Shown one piece after another: positions 1 to 6,062 of a stretch of 10,198 nt of DNA. The stretch is from DASZHA01 sp049644325. GTDB lineage: Bacteria; Chloroflexota; Dormibacteria; DASZGP01. The notes under the pieces are model-generated. The model did no database searches. It was not told where the DNA came from and saw only the letters and a program-made list of their open reading frames with translations. The translations under genes were made by a program, and so were the position numbers. Position 1 is the first letter of the stretch. Each line of letters opens with the position of its first letter. The stretch spans positions 1 through 10,198 of the forward strand of contig JBARRR010000092.1 of assembly GCA_049644325.1 (NCBI GenBank), read 5' to 3'.

Positions 1-945
1 CGCCAGGACAGCGCTGACGCCGCCGGCCGCGGTTGCGCCGCCGGCACCCAACAGCGCCGCCAGGCTGGTGGCGACGGCGCCCACCTCGGCCTTGATCGAA
101 GCCCGCGCCTCCCAGTCCCTGCCGTAGCCCTCGGCGGCGGCCGCCGTCAGCTCGGTGATGAAGTCGGCCACCGACGCGAAGCGGTCACTCGGGTCCTTGG
201 CCATGCCACGCTGGACCAGCAACCCGAGCCGGGCGGGGAGCTTGGGGTCCAGGTCGCAAGGGTTGGGCACCGCGTGACTGAGGTGCATCCGCATCACCGC
301 GATCGGGTTGTCGGCGTGGTAGGGCGGCAGGCCGGTGAGGAGCTCGAAGAGCATGGCGGCCGCCGAGTAGGCGTCCGACCGAACGTCGAGCGGCCGGCCC
401 ATCACAGCCTCCGGGCTCATGTAGGCCGGGGTCCCGGTGCGATGGTCGTCAGCCGCAACGGCGCCGGCGGCTCCGGCCTCGCCGAAGTCGGCCAGCTTGG
501 AGACACCGTGGAGGTCGGCCAGGATGTTCTCCGGCTTGACGTCGCCGTGGACCAGGCCGTGGCCGTGGGCGAAGGCCAACCCGGTGAGCGCGCCCTTGAG
601 GACCCCCAATGACTGCTCCGGCGCCAACCGCTTGGACTCGGCTTGGACCGCTCGGAGGGATGCGCCCTCGACGTACTCGCAGACCAGGAAGGTGGCGTCC
701 GGCGCCTCGACGAAGGTGAACAGCCTGACGATGTTGGGATGCTCGATCGAGGCCATCACCTGCGCCTCATGGCGGAAGCGCTCGGCCGCGGCTGTGTCGG
801 AGCCCAGCAGCGGCGCCAGCCGCTTGATCGCGACGTAGCGGTCGAGCGCCGGCTGGCGCGCCAGGTACACGGTGCCGGTTGAGCCCTGGCCGATGGTGTT
901 AAGCAGCTCGTAGCCGGGCGGACCGGCGGCTGCGGGCTTGGTCAC
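1..945 (-). CDS. Serine/threonine protein kinase, PknB-like (C-terminus beyond window)
   Basis: Hanks-type cytoplasmic kinase domain that would phosphorylate Ser/Thr on proteins; the substrate is unknown. Counted from the GTG at 945, I see the Gly-rich loop GQGSTGTV (19-26), the ATP lysine in AIKR (K41), the alpha-C glutamate in FRHEA (E60), the catalytic loop HGDVKPEN (133-140, D135), DFG (153-155) and the P+1/SPE motif GTPAYMSPE (171-179). The domain ends near residue 270. An Ala/Gly-rich hydrophobic stretch follows and runs off the window, so any membrane span or sensor domain is not visible. The catalytic loop has HGD, not HRD, so this is a non-RD kinase, and control by activation-loop phosphorylation is less certain. 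I chose GTG 945 because AAGAGGT (956-962) lies 10 bases upstream. An in-frame GTG at 957 is the alternative. It is divergent from the membrane protein gene at 1103. Confidence 0.93.
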   Translation of the reverse strand, partial: MTKPAAAGPPGYELLNTIGQGSTGTVYLARQPALDRYVAIKRLAPLLGSDTAAAERFRHEAQVMASIEHPNIVRLFTFVEAPDATFLVCEYVEGASLRAVQAESKRLAPEQSLGVLKGALTGLAFAHGHGLVHGDVKPENILADLHGVSKLADFGEAGAAGAVAADDHRTGTPAYMSPEAVMGRPLDVRSDAYSAAAMLFELLTGLPPYHADNPIAVMRMHLSHAVPNPCDLDPKLPARLGLLVQRGMAKDPSDRFASVADFITELTAAAAEGYGRDWEARASIKAEVGAVATSLAALLGAGGATAAGGVSAVLA

Positions 946-1102
946 AGTGGAGCGCACCTCTTGCTGGTTGGTAGGTGCCGTTCACGTTATGGATTGGGCC
1001 AGGCCCGGTCATCCGAAGAATTACGTAAGAGTGCTACCTAACTCTTGAGCGTGGGGTTTCGTCGCAACCGTGGGCCAATGAGGCCCGTATACCCTTACTG
1101 CG
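946..1102. promoter_or_regulatory. Divergent intergenic region with small dyads
   Basis: This is a 157-base AT-richer gap between the kinase (minus) and the membrane protein (plus). It holds the perfect palindrome TTACGTAA (1021-1028) and an overlapping inverted repeat AAGAGT-N8-ACTCTT (1027-1046). Promoters for both genes should lie here. The position suits an operator for a shared regulator, but I do not recognise the motif and cannot assign a protein. No kinase -35/-10 pair stands out. Confidence 0.4.
1090..1095 (+). promoter_or_regulatory. -10 element of a probable leaderless promoter
   Basis: TACCCT fits the TAnnnT -10 consensus and is followed by exactly 7 bases (TACTGCG) and then the ATG at 1103. 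Transcription would therefore start at or next to the start codon. There is no Shine-Dalgarno sequence before this ATG, which supports leaderless translation. No good -35 hexamer is visible. Confidence 0.45.
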
Positions 1103-2434
1103 ATGCACCTGGCGCACGTCTTCATCGGCCGTTTCGACCTGCCCGTTCCCCTGTCGGCGATCCTGGTTGGCGCCGCCGCGGTGGTGGCGGCCTCCTTCGG
1201 TCTGATCTACCTGCTGCCCCGGCGGCCGGAGAAGCCAGAACGCCCGGGGAGCATCGTTTCCCGCCCGGTTGTCATGGCGCTGCAGGCCTCGGCCTGGGTG
1301 TACCTCGCCTTCCTGGTCGGGGTCGGGCTCTTTGGTCGCCAGACGACGGTGCTGAACGCCGCGGTGATCGCCTTCTGGGTCATCACCATCCCGGCGCTGC
1401 CGCTGCTGCATTGCATCGTCGGCGGCGTCTACGAGGTGGCCAACCCCTTCGCCCTGGCGGCGCGCCTGCTCAGCGGCGGCAATACCGCCCGGATGAAGCC
1501 CCCGCGAATTCTCGAACGGCTCGGCTACTGGCCCGCCGTGGCGCAGCTGTTCCTGCTGGTCTGGTTCGAGCTGGCGCTGCGGGTGGTACCCAACTCACCG
1601 CGGGCGCTGGCGATCCTGACCCTGCTCTACATCGCCTTCCAGGTAGCCACGGGCTTGTGCCTCGGCGAATCCTGGTACCGGGTCGGCGATGTCTGGCAGG
1701 TGATAACGTCGCTGGCCAGCACGATCGCGCCCCTGGCGGTGGTGCGCGATGAAGAGGGATTCGTCCGGCTCCGAACCGGCTTCCGCCCGGCGCGCTTCCT
1801 GCCCGAGGGCCATGGCCGCGAGGCGCTGATCACGCTATGGCTGGCGGGCGTGCTGGCCGACGGCATTCGCGCGACGCCGATCTGGACCGCGGTTACCAAC
1901 GCGACCCAGAACTTCTCCGACACTGTCGGGTCGGCGGGGACGGTCAACATCGGCGAGGTCGTGGTCGACACGGCCGAGATCCTGTTCACATGGGCTGCGT
2001 TCAGCCTCTTCTTCATCGTTTTCGTCTACCTCGCCGCCACGCTGTCACGACGCCGCGTCGCGGAGGTGGCGAAGGCGGTGTCACCCTCGCTGATCCCGAT
2101 CGCGCTCGCCTACCTGCTGGCGCACAACCTGAGCCAGTTGCTCATCGTGGGGCCGCTGATTTGGACCGCGCGCGACGTCGACGTCAACACCGCCGCGGCG
2201 CTGATCCAGCAGAACATCGCCGGGGTGCGGCTGGGGCTGGTCTTCGCGATCCAGGTGGGCGCGATAGTGCTCGGCCACGTGCTGGCGGTGGTGATGGCCC
2301 ATGCCCGGTTGTCGCGGATCGAGCGCGACGAAGGCCTCGCCATCCGGGCCGACCTCGGCTGGTTGGCGGCGATGCTGATCTACACCGCGACCAGCCTATG
2401 GGTGCTGGCCCAGCCGATCACCAACCAGGGCTAG
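1103..2434 (+). CDS. Multi-span membrane protein of unknown function (paralogue of 7279-8703)
   Basis: 443 residues with about ten hydrophobic segments (roughly 17-38, 56-77, 84-104, 143-160, 168-188, 241-252, 289-313, 325-350, 377-400, 417-436), so an integral cytoplasmic-membrane protein. It is clearly homologous to the protein at 7279-8703 along its whole length. Shared blocks are an N-terminal LAH-x3-GR-x-DLPVPL (H5, D12), ANPF/VNPW (~115), LGYWPAV (140-146), ATPIW (257-261), IPIALAY-x3-HN-x-S (331-344, H341), GHV-x-AV-x2-AH (391-400, H392, H400) and the C-terminal SLW-x-L-x-QPIT-x2-G. The histidines and the acidic residue conserved in membrane segments suggest metal, haem or proton handling, but this is inference. 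From memory, and not verified, similar long membrane proteins sometimes carry a 'fenitrothion hydrolase' label in public annotation. I see no hydrolase motif. ATG 1103 fits a leaderless start. The 3' end faces the zinc permease with 7 bases between stops. Confidence 0.85.
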   Translation: MHLAHVFIGRFDLPVPLSAILVGAAAVVAASFGLIYLLPRRPEKPERPGSIVSRPVVMALQASAWVYLAFLVGVGLFGRQTTVLNAAVIAFWVITIPALPLLHCIVGGVYEVANPFALAARLLSGGNTARMKPPRILERLGYWPAVAQLFLLVWFELALRVVPNSPRALAILTLLYIAFQVATGLCLGESWYRVGDVWQVITSLASTIAPLAVVRDEEGFVRLRTGFRPARFLPEGHGREALITLWLAGVLADGIRATPIWTAVTNATQNFSDTVGSAGTVNIGEVVVDTAEILFTWAAFSLFFIVFVYLAATLSRRRVAEVAKAVSPSLIPIALAYLLAHNLSQLLIVGPLIWTARDVDVNTAAALIQQNIAGVRLGLVFAIQVGAIVLGHVLAVVMAHARLSRIERDEGLAIRADLGWLAAMLIYTATSLWVLAQPITNQG

Positions 2435-2441
2435 CGACCGG

Positions 2442-3362
2442 CTAGTGCGAGTGGGTTGTAGCGGGAGCCGCAGCCTCAGGTAAACCAGCCGTCGGGGAAG
2501 CGACGTCCCGGCGGCGCCGCGACCGAAGTACCCCGACCAGGCCCCGTCGGGGCTCCAGGACCAGCACCGCCAGGAAGATGGCGGTTGCCACACAGACGAT
2601 GAGGGCACCGGTGGCGAGGTTGAGCTGGTAGGCCACGATCATGCCCACTACCCCGCTCCCCGCACCCAACGCCGCGCCGATCAGCATCATCGGCAGGACC
2701 CGGTCGGTGAGCAGCCGGGCCGTTGCCGCGGGGGTGATCAGCAGGGCCACCACCAGGATGTTGCCGATGCTCCGCAGCGCGACCACCACCGTGGCGGCCA
2801 GGGTCATCAGCAGGACCAGGTCAAGCAGGTCGCCGCGTAGGCCGAGCGCCTCGGCGGTGTCGGGGTCGAATGCACGAAGGACGAAACGGCGGTGGAAGAC
2901 GAACATCACCGTGCCCACGATCGCCGCCAGGATCAGCGTGATCTGCAGGTCCTCGGGCGAAACCAGGAGGACGTTGCCAAAAAGGAAGTCCTCGAGCGCG
3001 GTGGCGTAGGAGCGGAGGGTCGAGATCAGCACAATCCCGAGGGCAAAGCCGCCGGTCATCACGATGCCGATGGCGGTGTCCTCGCGGACGCGGCGGTTGC
3101 GCGTGATCAGCCCGATGGCGCTGGCGGCCAGTACGCCTGCTGCCAGGGCGCCGTAGAGGACCCCGCCCACGCCGACCCTGATGTAGGCGATCACCACCCC
3201 GGGAAGGACCGCGTGCGAGAGGGCGTCGGCCATGAAGCCGAGACGGCGCAGGATGATGTGGGCGCCGAGGGCCCCGCACAGGCCGCCCGCGATCACCACC
3301 TCGAGCAGGGCCCGGCGCTGGACCTCGAACTGGAACGGCTCGATCAGCCAGTGCTCGATCAA
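2442..3362 (-). CDS. znuB: Zinc/manganese ABC transporter permease (ABC-3 family)
   Basis: Membrane-spanning subunit of a metal importer; it would pair with the ATPase at 3359-4186 and receive metal from the lipoprotein at 4191-5105. The 306-residue protein has about eight hydrophobic segments and the family landmarks: LRRLGFMADALSHAVLPG (residues 38-55), ED-x-A-IGI (94-100), EDFLFGN (124-130), and the IGNILVVALLITPAATA region (199-215). Length is slightly above the usual 270-290 because of a charged cytoplasmic tail from about 271 that ends in Thr-His-Ser-His, a possible weak metal site. The start is TTG at 3362, which overlaps the ATPase stop in TTGA, a classic translational-coupling junction. 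It is the last gene of the operon. Zinc is preferred over manganese because a Fur/Zur-type regulator leads the operon; sequence alone does not settle it. Confidence 0.9.
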   Translation of the reverse strand: MIEHWLIEPFQFEVQRRALLEVVIAGGLCGALGAHIILRRLGFMADALSHAVLPGVVIAYIRVGVGGVLYGALAAGVLAASAIGLITRNRRVREDTAIGIVMTGGFALGIVLISTLRSYATALEDFLFGNVLLVSPEDLQITLILAAIVGTVMFVFHRRFVLRAFDPDTAEALGLRGDLLDLVLLMTLAATVVVALRSIGNILVVALLITPAATARLLTDRVLPMMLIGAALGAGSGVVGMIVAYQLNLATGALIVCVATAIFLAVLVLEPRRGLVGVLRSRRRRDVASPTAGLPEAAAPATTHSH

Positions 3363-4186
3363 CGCTGCTGGTCGCCCAGCGCCACCATGCCACCCTCGAG
3401 GATGACGAGGTGCTCGCCGTAGATCCGCCGCATCACGTCGGCTTGAAGCACTTCGGCCGCGGGCACGTCGACAGCGATACTGCCGTTCATCCCCCAGACG
3501 CGGTCGGCGTAACGGGCGGCCTCGTCGACGTCATGCGTCGCCATCAGGACGGTATGGCCCTCGCGGGTGAGGCGCCGTAGCAGCCCCAGGATGACCTGGG
3601 CACTGCCGGGGTCGACGCCGCTCAGGGGCTCGTCGAGGAGGAAGACGGCGGCGTCCTGCATCAGCGCCCGGGCGATGATGACGCGCTGCTGCTGACCGCC
3701 GGAGAGCGCGCCGACGCTGCGATTCCGGAGGTCTTCCATCCCCACCGCGGCAAGCGCCCGTCGGGCGCGCTGGCGGACGCCCGGTCCCCGCCATGGCAAC
3801 CACGGCGAGCGCCCGATCTGGCCCAGCTCGACGGCGTTGAGCACAGTGATCGGGAAGCTCCACTCCACACTCTCGTGCTGGGCGACGTAGGCGATCAGCT
3901 GGCGGCGCGCCGCGACGGTGGTGGCGTCACCGATGCTGATGCTTCCGGAGCGGATGCTGGCCGCACCCACGATCGCCTTGAGCAGGGTGCTCTTGCCCGA
4001 TCCGTTGGGACCCAGGAGGGCTACAAAGGTTCCCGGCTCGGCTGCGGCGGTGGCGTCGCGGAGGGCGATCACCGCCCCATAGCCAACGCTCACGTCCTGG
4101 ATCCGAAGCGGCTTCTGCTTGCTCTCCTCGGACGCCAGGCAGAGGTGCTCTTCGTGGGTATGAGCCGGGTCAGTGGCGATGGTCAT
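3359..4186 (-). CDS. znuC: Zinc/manganese ABC transporter ATP-binding protein
   Basis: ATPase that powers the metal importer from the cytoplasmic side. In the 275-residue protein from ATG 4186: Walker A GPNGSGKST (59-67), Q-loop VAQHESVEW (Q103), signature LSGGQQQR (161-168), Walker B VFLLDEP (181-187), D-loop SGVD (189-192) and the switch His in ATHD (H218). QHESVEWSFP is typical of the ATPases of zinc/manganese importers. The first 25 residues before the nucleotide-binding fold are an extension containing DPAHTHEEHLC, with three His and a Cys, unusual for this subunit. A longer reading frame extends 5' to 4273 but would run inside the lipoprotein gene; ATG 4186, four bases after that gene's stop, is the better start. 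The Shine-Dalgarno is weak, so translation probably depends on coupling to the upstream gene. Confidence 0.93.
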   Translation of the reverse strand: MTIATDPAHTHEEHLCLASEESKQKPLRIQDVSVGYGAVIALRDATAAAEPGTFVALLGPNGSGKSTLLKAIVGAASIRSGSISIGDATTVAARRQLIAYVAQHESVEWSFPITVLNAVELGQIGRSPWLPWRGPGVRQRARRALAAVGMEDLRNRSVGALSGGQQQRVIIARALMQDAAVFLLDEPLSGVDPGSAQVILGLLRRLTREGHTVLMATHDVDEAARYADRVWGMNGSIAVDVPAAEVLQADVMRRIYGEHLVILEGGMVALGDQQR

Positions 4187-4190
4187 GCGC

Positions 4191-5105
4191 TCAGAGTTTG
4201 AACGCTGCCGCCATCGCCTGGCCGTTGTGTACCAGGGCGCCCTCCAGGGTGGCGCCGTCGCTGCCCGGGTCACCGATGGCGTCCCCGAAGAGCTTGCCGT
4301 CGTAGACCTTGGCGCCGGTTTCCCTGGCGACCTGGGCGGCGACGCCGGAGTCCAGGGTGGTCTCCGTGAAGATGGCCTTGACCCCCTTGCTCTTAATGTC
4401 TGCGATCAACTTGGCGGTATCGGCTGGGCGGATTGCCGACAGGGTGTCGGTGGACGGGATGATGTCGCCCACCAGCGTGATGTTGTACCGAGCCAGGAAG
4501 TAGTTGAAGGCGTCGTGGTTGGCGACAAACAGGCGCTTGGACGGATCGATGGGGTCGATCAGGGCGTGCACCTGCTTGTCGGCGTCGTCCAGCCGGCCCC
4601 TGAGGGCGGTGGCGTTCCTGATGTAGGTGTCCTTGTTGGCCGAGTCAATCCCGCCGAGCTTGGCGGCGACGGCGTCGGCGGCCGCCTTGGCGTTGTCGAC
4701 GTCGTACCACCAGTGGGGATCATCACCCTCATCGCCCTTCCGAAGCTTGACGCCGCCGACCTGGCTGAGATCCACCGCTGGGGTGTTCGGCGCGGCCGAG
4801 TCGATCGACTTGTCAATCCATTTGTCAATGCCCGCTCCGCTCTTGAAGACAACCTTTGCCGAGGACAGCGCGGCCACGTCCGCGGGCTTCATCTCATAGG
4901 CGTGCGGGTCGTCGCTGGGCCGCAGCAGCGCGGTAAGGTCGACGCAATCGCCTCCGACCGCGCGCACCAGGGCGCTGACCTGGGTAACGGTAGTGAGCAC
5001 CTTCGTCTTCTGGCAGCTGGATGAGCCCGCGGAATTGGAGGTGGAGCTGCCACACGCCGCCAGGGCGGTGACGGCGACAGCAACAAGTACCAGGAACCGG
5101 CGCAA
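4191..5105 (-). CDS. znuA: Zinc/manganese-binding lipoprotein (cluster A-I solute-binding protein)
   Basis: Extracytoplasmic metal receptor, anchored by lipid, that delivers zinc (or manganese) to the permease. 304 residues. A signal peptide leads to lipobox LAAC with C18 as lipidation site. Candidate metal ligands match the family pattern of three His plus an acid: H68 in DDPHAYEMKP, H131 in DPHWWYD, H197 in ANHDAFNYF, and an acid near the C-terminus, D269 in VYDGKLFGD. FTETTLDS (246-253) is also a family motif. The flexible loop before H131 is short and acidic (KGDEGDDPH), without the long His-rich stretch of many ZnuA proteins. The start is TTG at 5105, preceded by a strong AGGGAGG about 7 bases upstream that begins inside the stop codon of the Fur gene, so the two are co-transcribed and probably coupled. 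Confidence 0.93.
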   Translation of the reverse strand: MRRFLVLVAVAVTALAACGSSTSNSAGSSSCQKTKVLTTVTQVSALVRAVGGDCVDLTALLRPSDDPHAYEMKPADVAALSSAKVVFKSGAGIDKWIDKSIDSAAPNTPAVDLSQVGGVKLRKGDEGDDPHWWYDVDNAKAAADAVAAKLGGIDSANKDTYIRNATALRGRLDDADKQVHALIDPIDPSKRLFVANHDAFNYFLARYNITLVGDIIPSTDTLSAIRPADTAKLIADIKSKGVKAIFTETTLDSGVAAQVARETGAKVYDGKLFGDAIGDPGSDGATLEGALVHNGQAMAAAFKL

Positions 5106-5117
5106 GCTCGTCCCTCC

Positions 5118-5495
5118 CTACTGGCAGTTGGGGCAGAGCCCGACCAGCACGACCCGATGGGCGTGGATGGCAAAGCCGGTCTCGGACTGCAGCCGCTCGG
5201 TCGCCTCCTCCACCAGGCACTCCGGGATCTCGGCGATGGTTCCGCAGCGCTCGCACTGGGCGTGCTCGTGGTGGCCGCCGGCGACCTCGAAGCGCGCCTT
5301 GCCATCCCCCAGCTCGACGCGCTGCACCACGCCCTGCCCCTCAGCCCACTGCAGGCTGCGGAAGACCGACGAGAAGTCGGCGCCCACACCCCGGTGCTGG
5401 ATCGCCTCGAGCACCTCGTCGACCGACCAGACATGGTGGTCGGCGGCACTGAGCTCGCTGACGACGGCGTCTCGAACGTGGCTGGGCCTTGGCAT
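5118..5495 (-). CDS. zur: Fur-family metalloregulator, probably zinc uptake repressor
   Basis: DNA-binding repressor that would shut off the zinc importer downstream when metal is plentiful. 125 residues: an N-terminal winged helix (about 1-70, with FSSVFRSLQWAEGQG in the recognition-helix region) and a dimerisation/metal domain. Visible ligands are HHEH (75-78), the structural zinc pairs C81-x2-C84 and C121-x2-C124, and H111/H113. The assignment as Zur rests on being first in the operon with the zinc ABC genes; Fur or Mur identity cannot be excluded. The frame stays open upstream to 5879, but those codons lie inside the arsR gene and lack homology. ATG 5495 is supported by a TATAGT -10 seven bases upstream and by the MPRPSHVRDAV beginning typical of the fold. 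Confidence 0.88.
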   Translation of the reverse strand: MPRPSHVRDAVVSELSAADHHVWSVDEVLEAIQHRGVGADFSSVFRSLQWAEGQGVVQRVELGDGKARFEVAGGHHEHAQCERCGTIAEIPECLVEEATERLQSETGFAIHAHRVVLVGLCPNCQ

Positions 5496-5502
5496 GGCGG
5501 GG

Positions 5503-5508
5503 ACTATA
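5503..5508 (-). promoter_or_regulatory. -10 element of the fur/zur-znuACB operon, probably leaderless
   Basis: Read on the minus strand, TATAGT is followed by CCCCGCC (7 bases) and ATG 5495, the same geometry as the promoter at 1090. TTGCGC at 5528-5533, inside the dyad, could serve as the -35 at 19-base spacing. There is no Shine-Dalgarno sequence before the ATG. Confidence 0.55.
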
Positions 5509-5511
5509 GCA

Positions 5512-5547
5512 GTTTTGCCAGTCACTTGCGCAAGTTGCTGGCAAAAC
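5512..5547. promoter_or_regulatory. 36-bp dyad operator, likely bound by the Fur/Zur protein
   Basis: Outer arms GTTTTGCCAG (5512-5521) and CTGGCAAAAC (5538-5547) are perfect inverted repeats. The centre ACTTGCGCAAGT (5524-5535) is itself a perfect 12-bp palindrome. Only two base pairs of the whole 36-bp dyad fail to match. It can be read as two 19-bp sites, TTGCCAGnnACTTGCGCAA, facing each other and overlapping in TTGCGCAA, which would suit two Fur-family dimers on opposite DNA faces. It sits immediately upstream of the -10 of the fur gene, so binding would block transcription (autorepression plus repression of znuACB). It lacks a T-run, so a terminator for arsR is less likely. Confidence 0.6.
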
Positions 5548-5572
5548 AGCGGCCGCGCGCCGCCGGGATCGG

Positions 5573-5929
5573 CTAGGGAATCAGCGCGATCGCCTTCTCG
5601 GCGGCTGGAGTGAGATCGCCACGGAGACTGTAGAAGGCCCAGAGCCCGAGCTTCTGGGACTGGACCAGGCCGGCATCCCTGAGCTTGGCCAGGTGATGGC
5701 TGACGGTCGGCTGGCCGACGTCGAAGACGGCATTGAAGTCGCAGACGCAGACCGGGTCGGTGGCCGCCTTGAGCATGTGCACCATCTGGACCCGGGTGGG
5801 GTCGGAGAGGGCGCGCATCACCGTAGCAATGTCGTCGGCCTGAGCTGCCGCCAGCGGGGCGGCAACATCGGAGCAGCATCCTCGGGTCCGTACGGGCAGC
5901 TCCTCAAAGGTCCTGGTGGCGGTTGGCAC
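5573..5929 (-). CDS. arsR: ArsR/SmtB-family metal(loid)-responsive repressor
   Basis: Winged-helix repressor that releases DNA on binding arsenite, antimonite or soft metals such as cadmium. 118 residues from GTG 5929. Core: ALSDPTRVQMVHML (40-53), inducer-binding helix with CVCD (C61, C63), recognition helix GQPTVSHHLAKLRDAGLV (72-89), and a beta-wing VQSQKLGLWAFYSLR. The C-V-C-D spacing matches the arsenite site of E. coli-type ArsR. An additional vicinal pair C18-C19 in the N-terminal arm could complete a trigonal or tetrahedral thiolate site. It is divergent from the micropeptide-cadI-arsC operon, which it most likely represses. The start is uncertain: GTG 5929 lies only a few bases after a TATATAT run and has no clear Shine-Dalgarno, so the true start may be slightly further in. 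It lies 77 bases upstream of fur on the same strand, so readthrough is possible. Confidence 0.9.
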   Translation of the reverse strand: MPTATRTFEELPVRTRGCCSDVAAPLAAAQADDIATVMRALSDPTRVQMVHMLKAATDPVCVCDFNAVFDVGQPTVSHHLAKLRDAGLVQSQKLGLWAFYSLRGDLTPAAEKAIALIP

Positions 5930-5937
5930 GCATATAT

Positions 5938-5954
5938 ATTGACAGATGTCGATG
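5938..5954. promoter_or_regulatory. ArsR operator copy 1, overlapping the plus-strand -35
   Basis: ATTGACA-GA-TGTCGAT (5938-5953) is a near-perfect inverted repeat with one mismatched pair, the size and form of ArsR-family operators. Its first half contains TTGACA (5939-5944), a consensus -35. The unit TTGACA-N4-TCGATG is repeated at 5976-5991. Binding here would block RNA polymerase on the arsenic operon and also lies close to the arsR start. Confidence 0.55.
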
Positions 5955-5968
5955 GATTAGGCTAGGCT
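5939..5968 (+). promoter_or_regulatory. Promoter of the micropeptide-cadI-arsC operon
   Basis: Perfect -35 TTGACA (5939-5944), an 18-base spacer and TAGGCT (5963-5968), which fits TAnnnT. The predicted transcription start is near 5975, which leaves a leader of about 30 bases before the ATG at 6005. A second overlapping TAGGCT at 5958-5963 would give a 13-base spacer and is unlikely to be used. Confidence 0.55.
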
Positions 5969-5975
5969 GAACCCA

Positions 5976-5991
5976 TTGACAGTCATCGATG
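5976..5991. promoter_or_regulatory. ArsR operator copy 2, at the predicted transcription start
   Basis: TTGACA-GTCA-TCGATG repeats the first operator unit, 37 bases downstream in the same orientation. Its own dyad symmetry is weaker than that of copy 1. It falls on the predicted transcription start and just before the Shine-Dalgarno, so it could give a second repressor contact. Confidence 0.45.
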
Positions 5992-6004
5992 TAAGGAGGC
6001 GAAC

Positions 6005-6055
6005 ATGACCTGCGATTGCCCTGATTGCCCCGACTGCACCACCTGCGGTTGCTGA
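6005..6055 (+). CDS. 16-residue Cys-rich micropeptide, first gene of the arsenic operon
   Basis: The peptide is MTCDCPDCPDCTTCGC. Six of 16 residues are Cys, at 3, 5, 8, 11, 14 and 16, giving the symmetric spacing C-x-C-x2-C-x2-C-x2-C-x-C; all six codons are TGC. AAGGAGG (5993-5999) is a perfect Shine-Dalgarno, with 5 bases before ATG 6005, stronger than that of any neighbour. The TGA stop (6053-6055) is 7 bases before the cadI ATG. Thiolates in this arrangement could bind As(III), Cd(II), Zn(II) or Cu(I), as in a minimal metallothionein or metallochaperone. Alternatively it is a regulatory leader whose translation, sensitive to Cys supply, controls cadI through coupling. I do not recognise it as a named family. 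That it is translated is strongly suggested by the ribosome-binding site; its function is inference. Confidence 0.72.
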   Translation: MTCDCPDCPDCTTCGC

Positions 6056-6062
6056 TCACCTG

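Noticed and set aside
1045..1752. Plus-strand open frame of 235 codons overlapping the first membrane protein
   Set aside because: A frame-shifted shadow: Arg/Gly/Pro-rich translation, while the overlapping frame is homologous to the paralogue at 7279-8703.
4187..4273. 5' extension of the zinc ATPase frame
   Set aside because: It lies within the 3' end of znuA and adds a non-homologous Arg-rich segment; ATG 4186 gives the usual close spacing.
4173..5024. Long plus-strand open frame (283 codons)
   Set aside because: It lies antisense to znuA, whose lipobox and metal ligands are unmistakable. Long antisense frames are expected at this GC content, and its translation shows no family motif.
5512..5547. 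Rho-independent terminator for arsR
   Set aside because: The dyad is strong, but no T-run follows on the minus strand and it sits against the -10 element of fur, so an operator is the better reading.
5496..5879. 5' extension of the Fur gene frame
   Set aside because: It overlaps arsR and the dyad in another frame; the translation lacks homology and the promoter elements sit inside it, just before ATG 5495.
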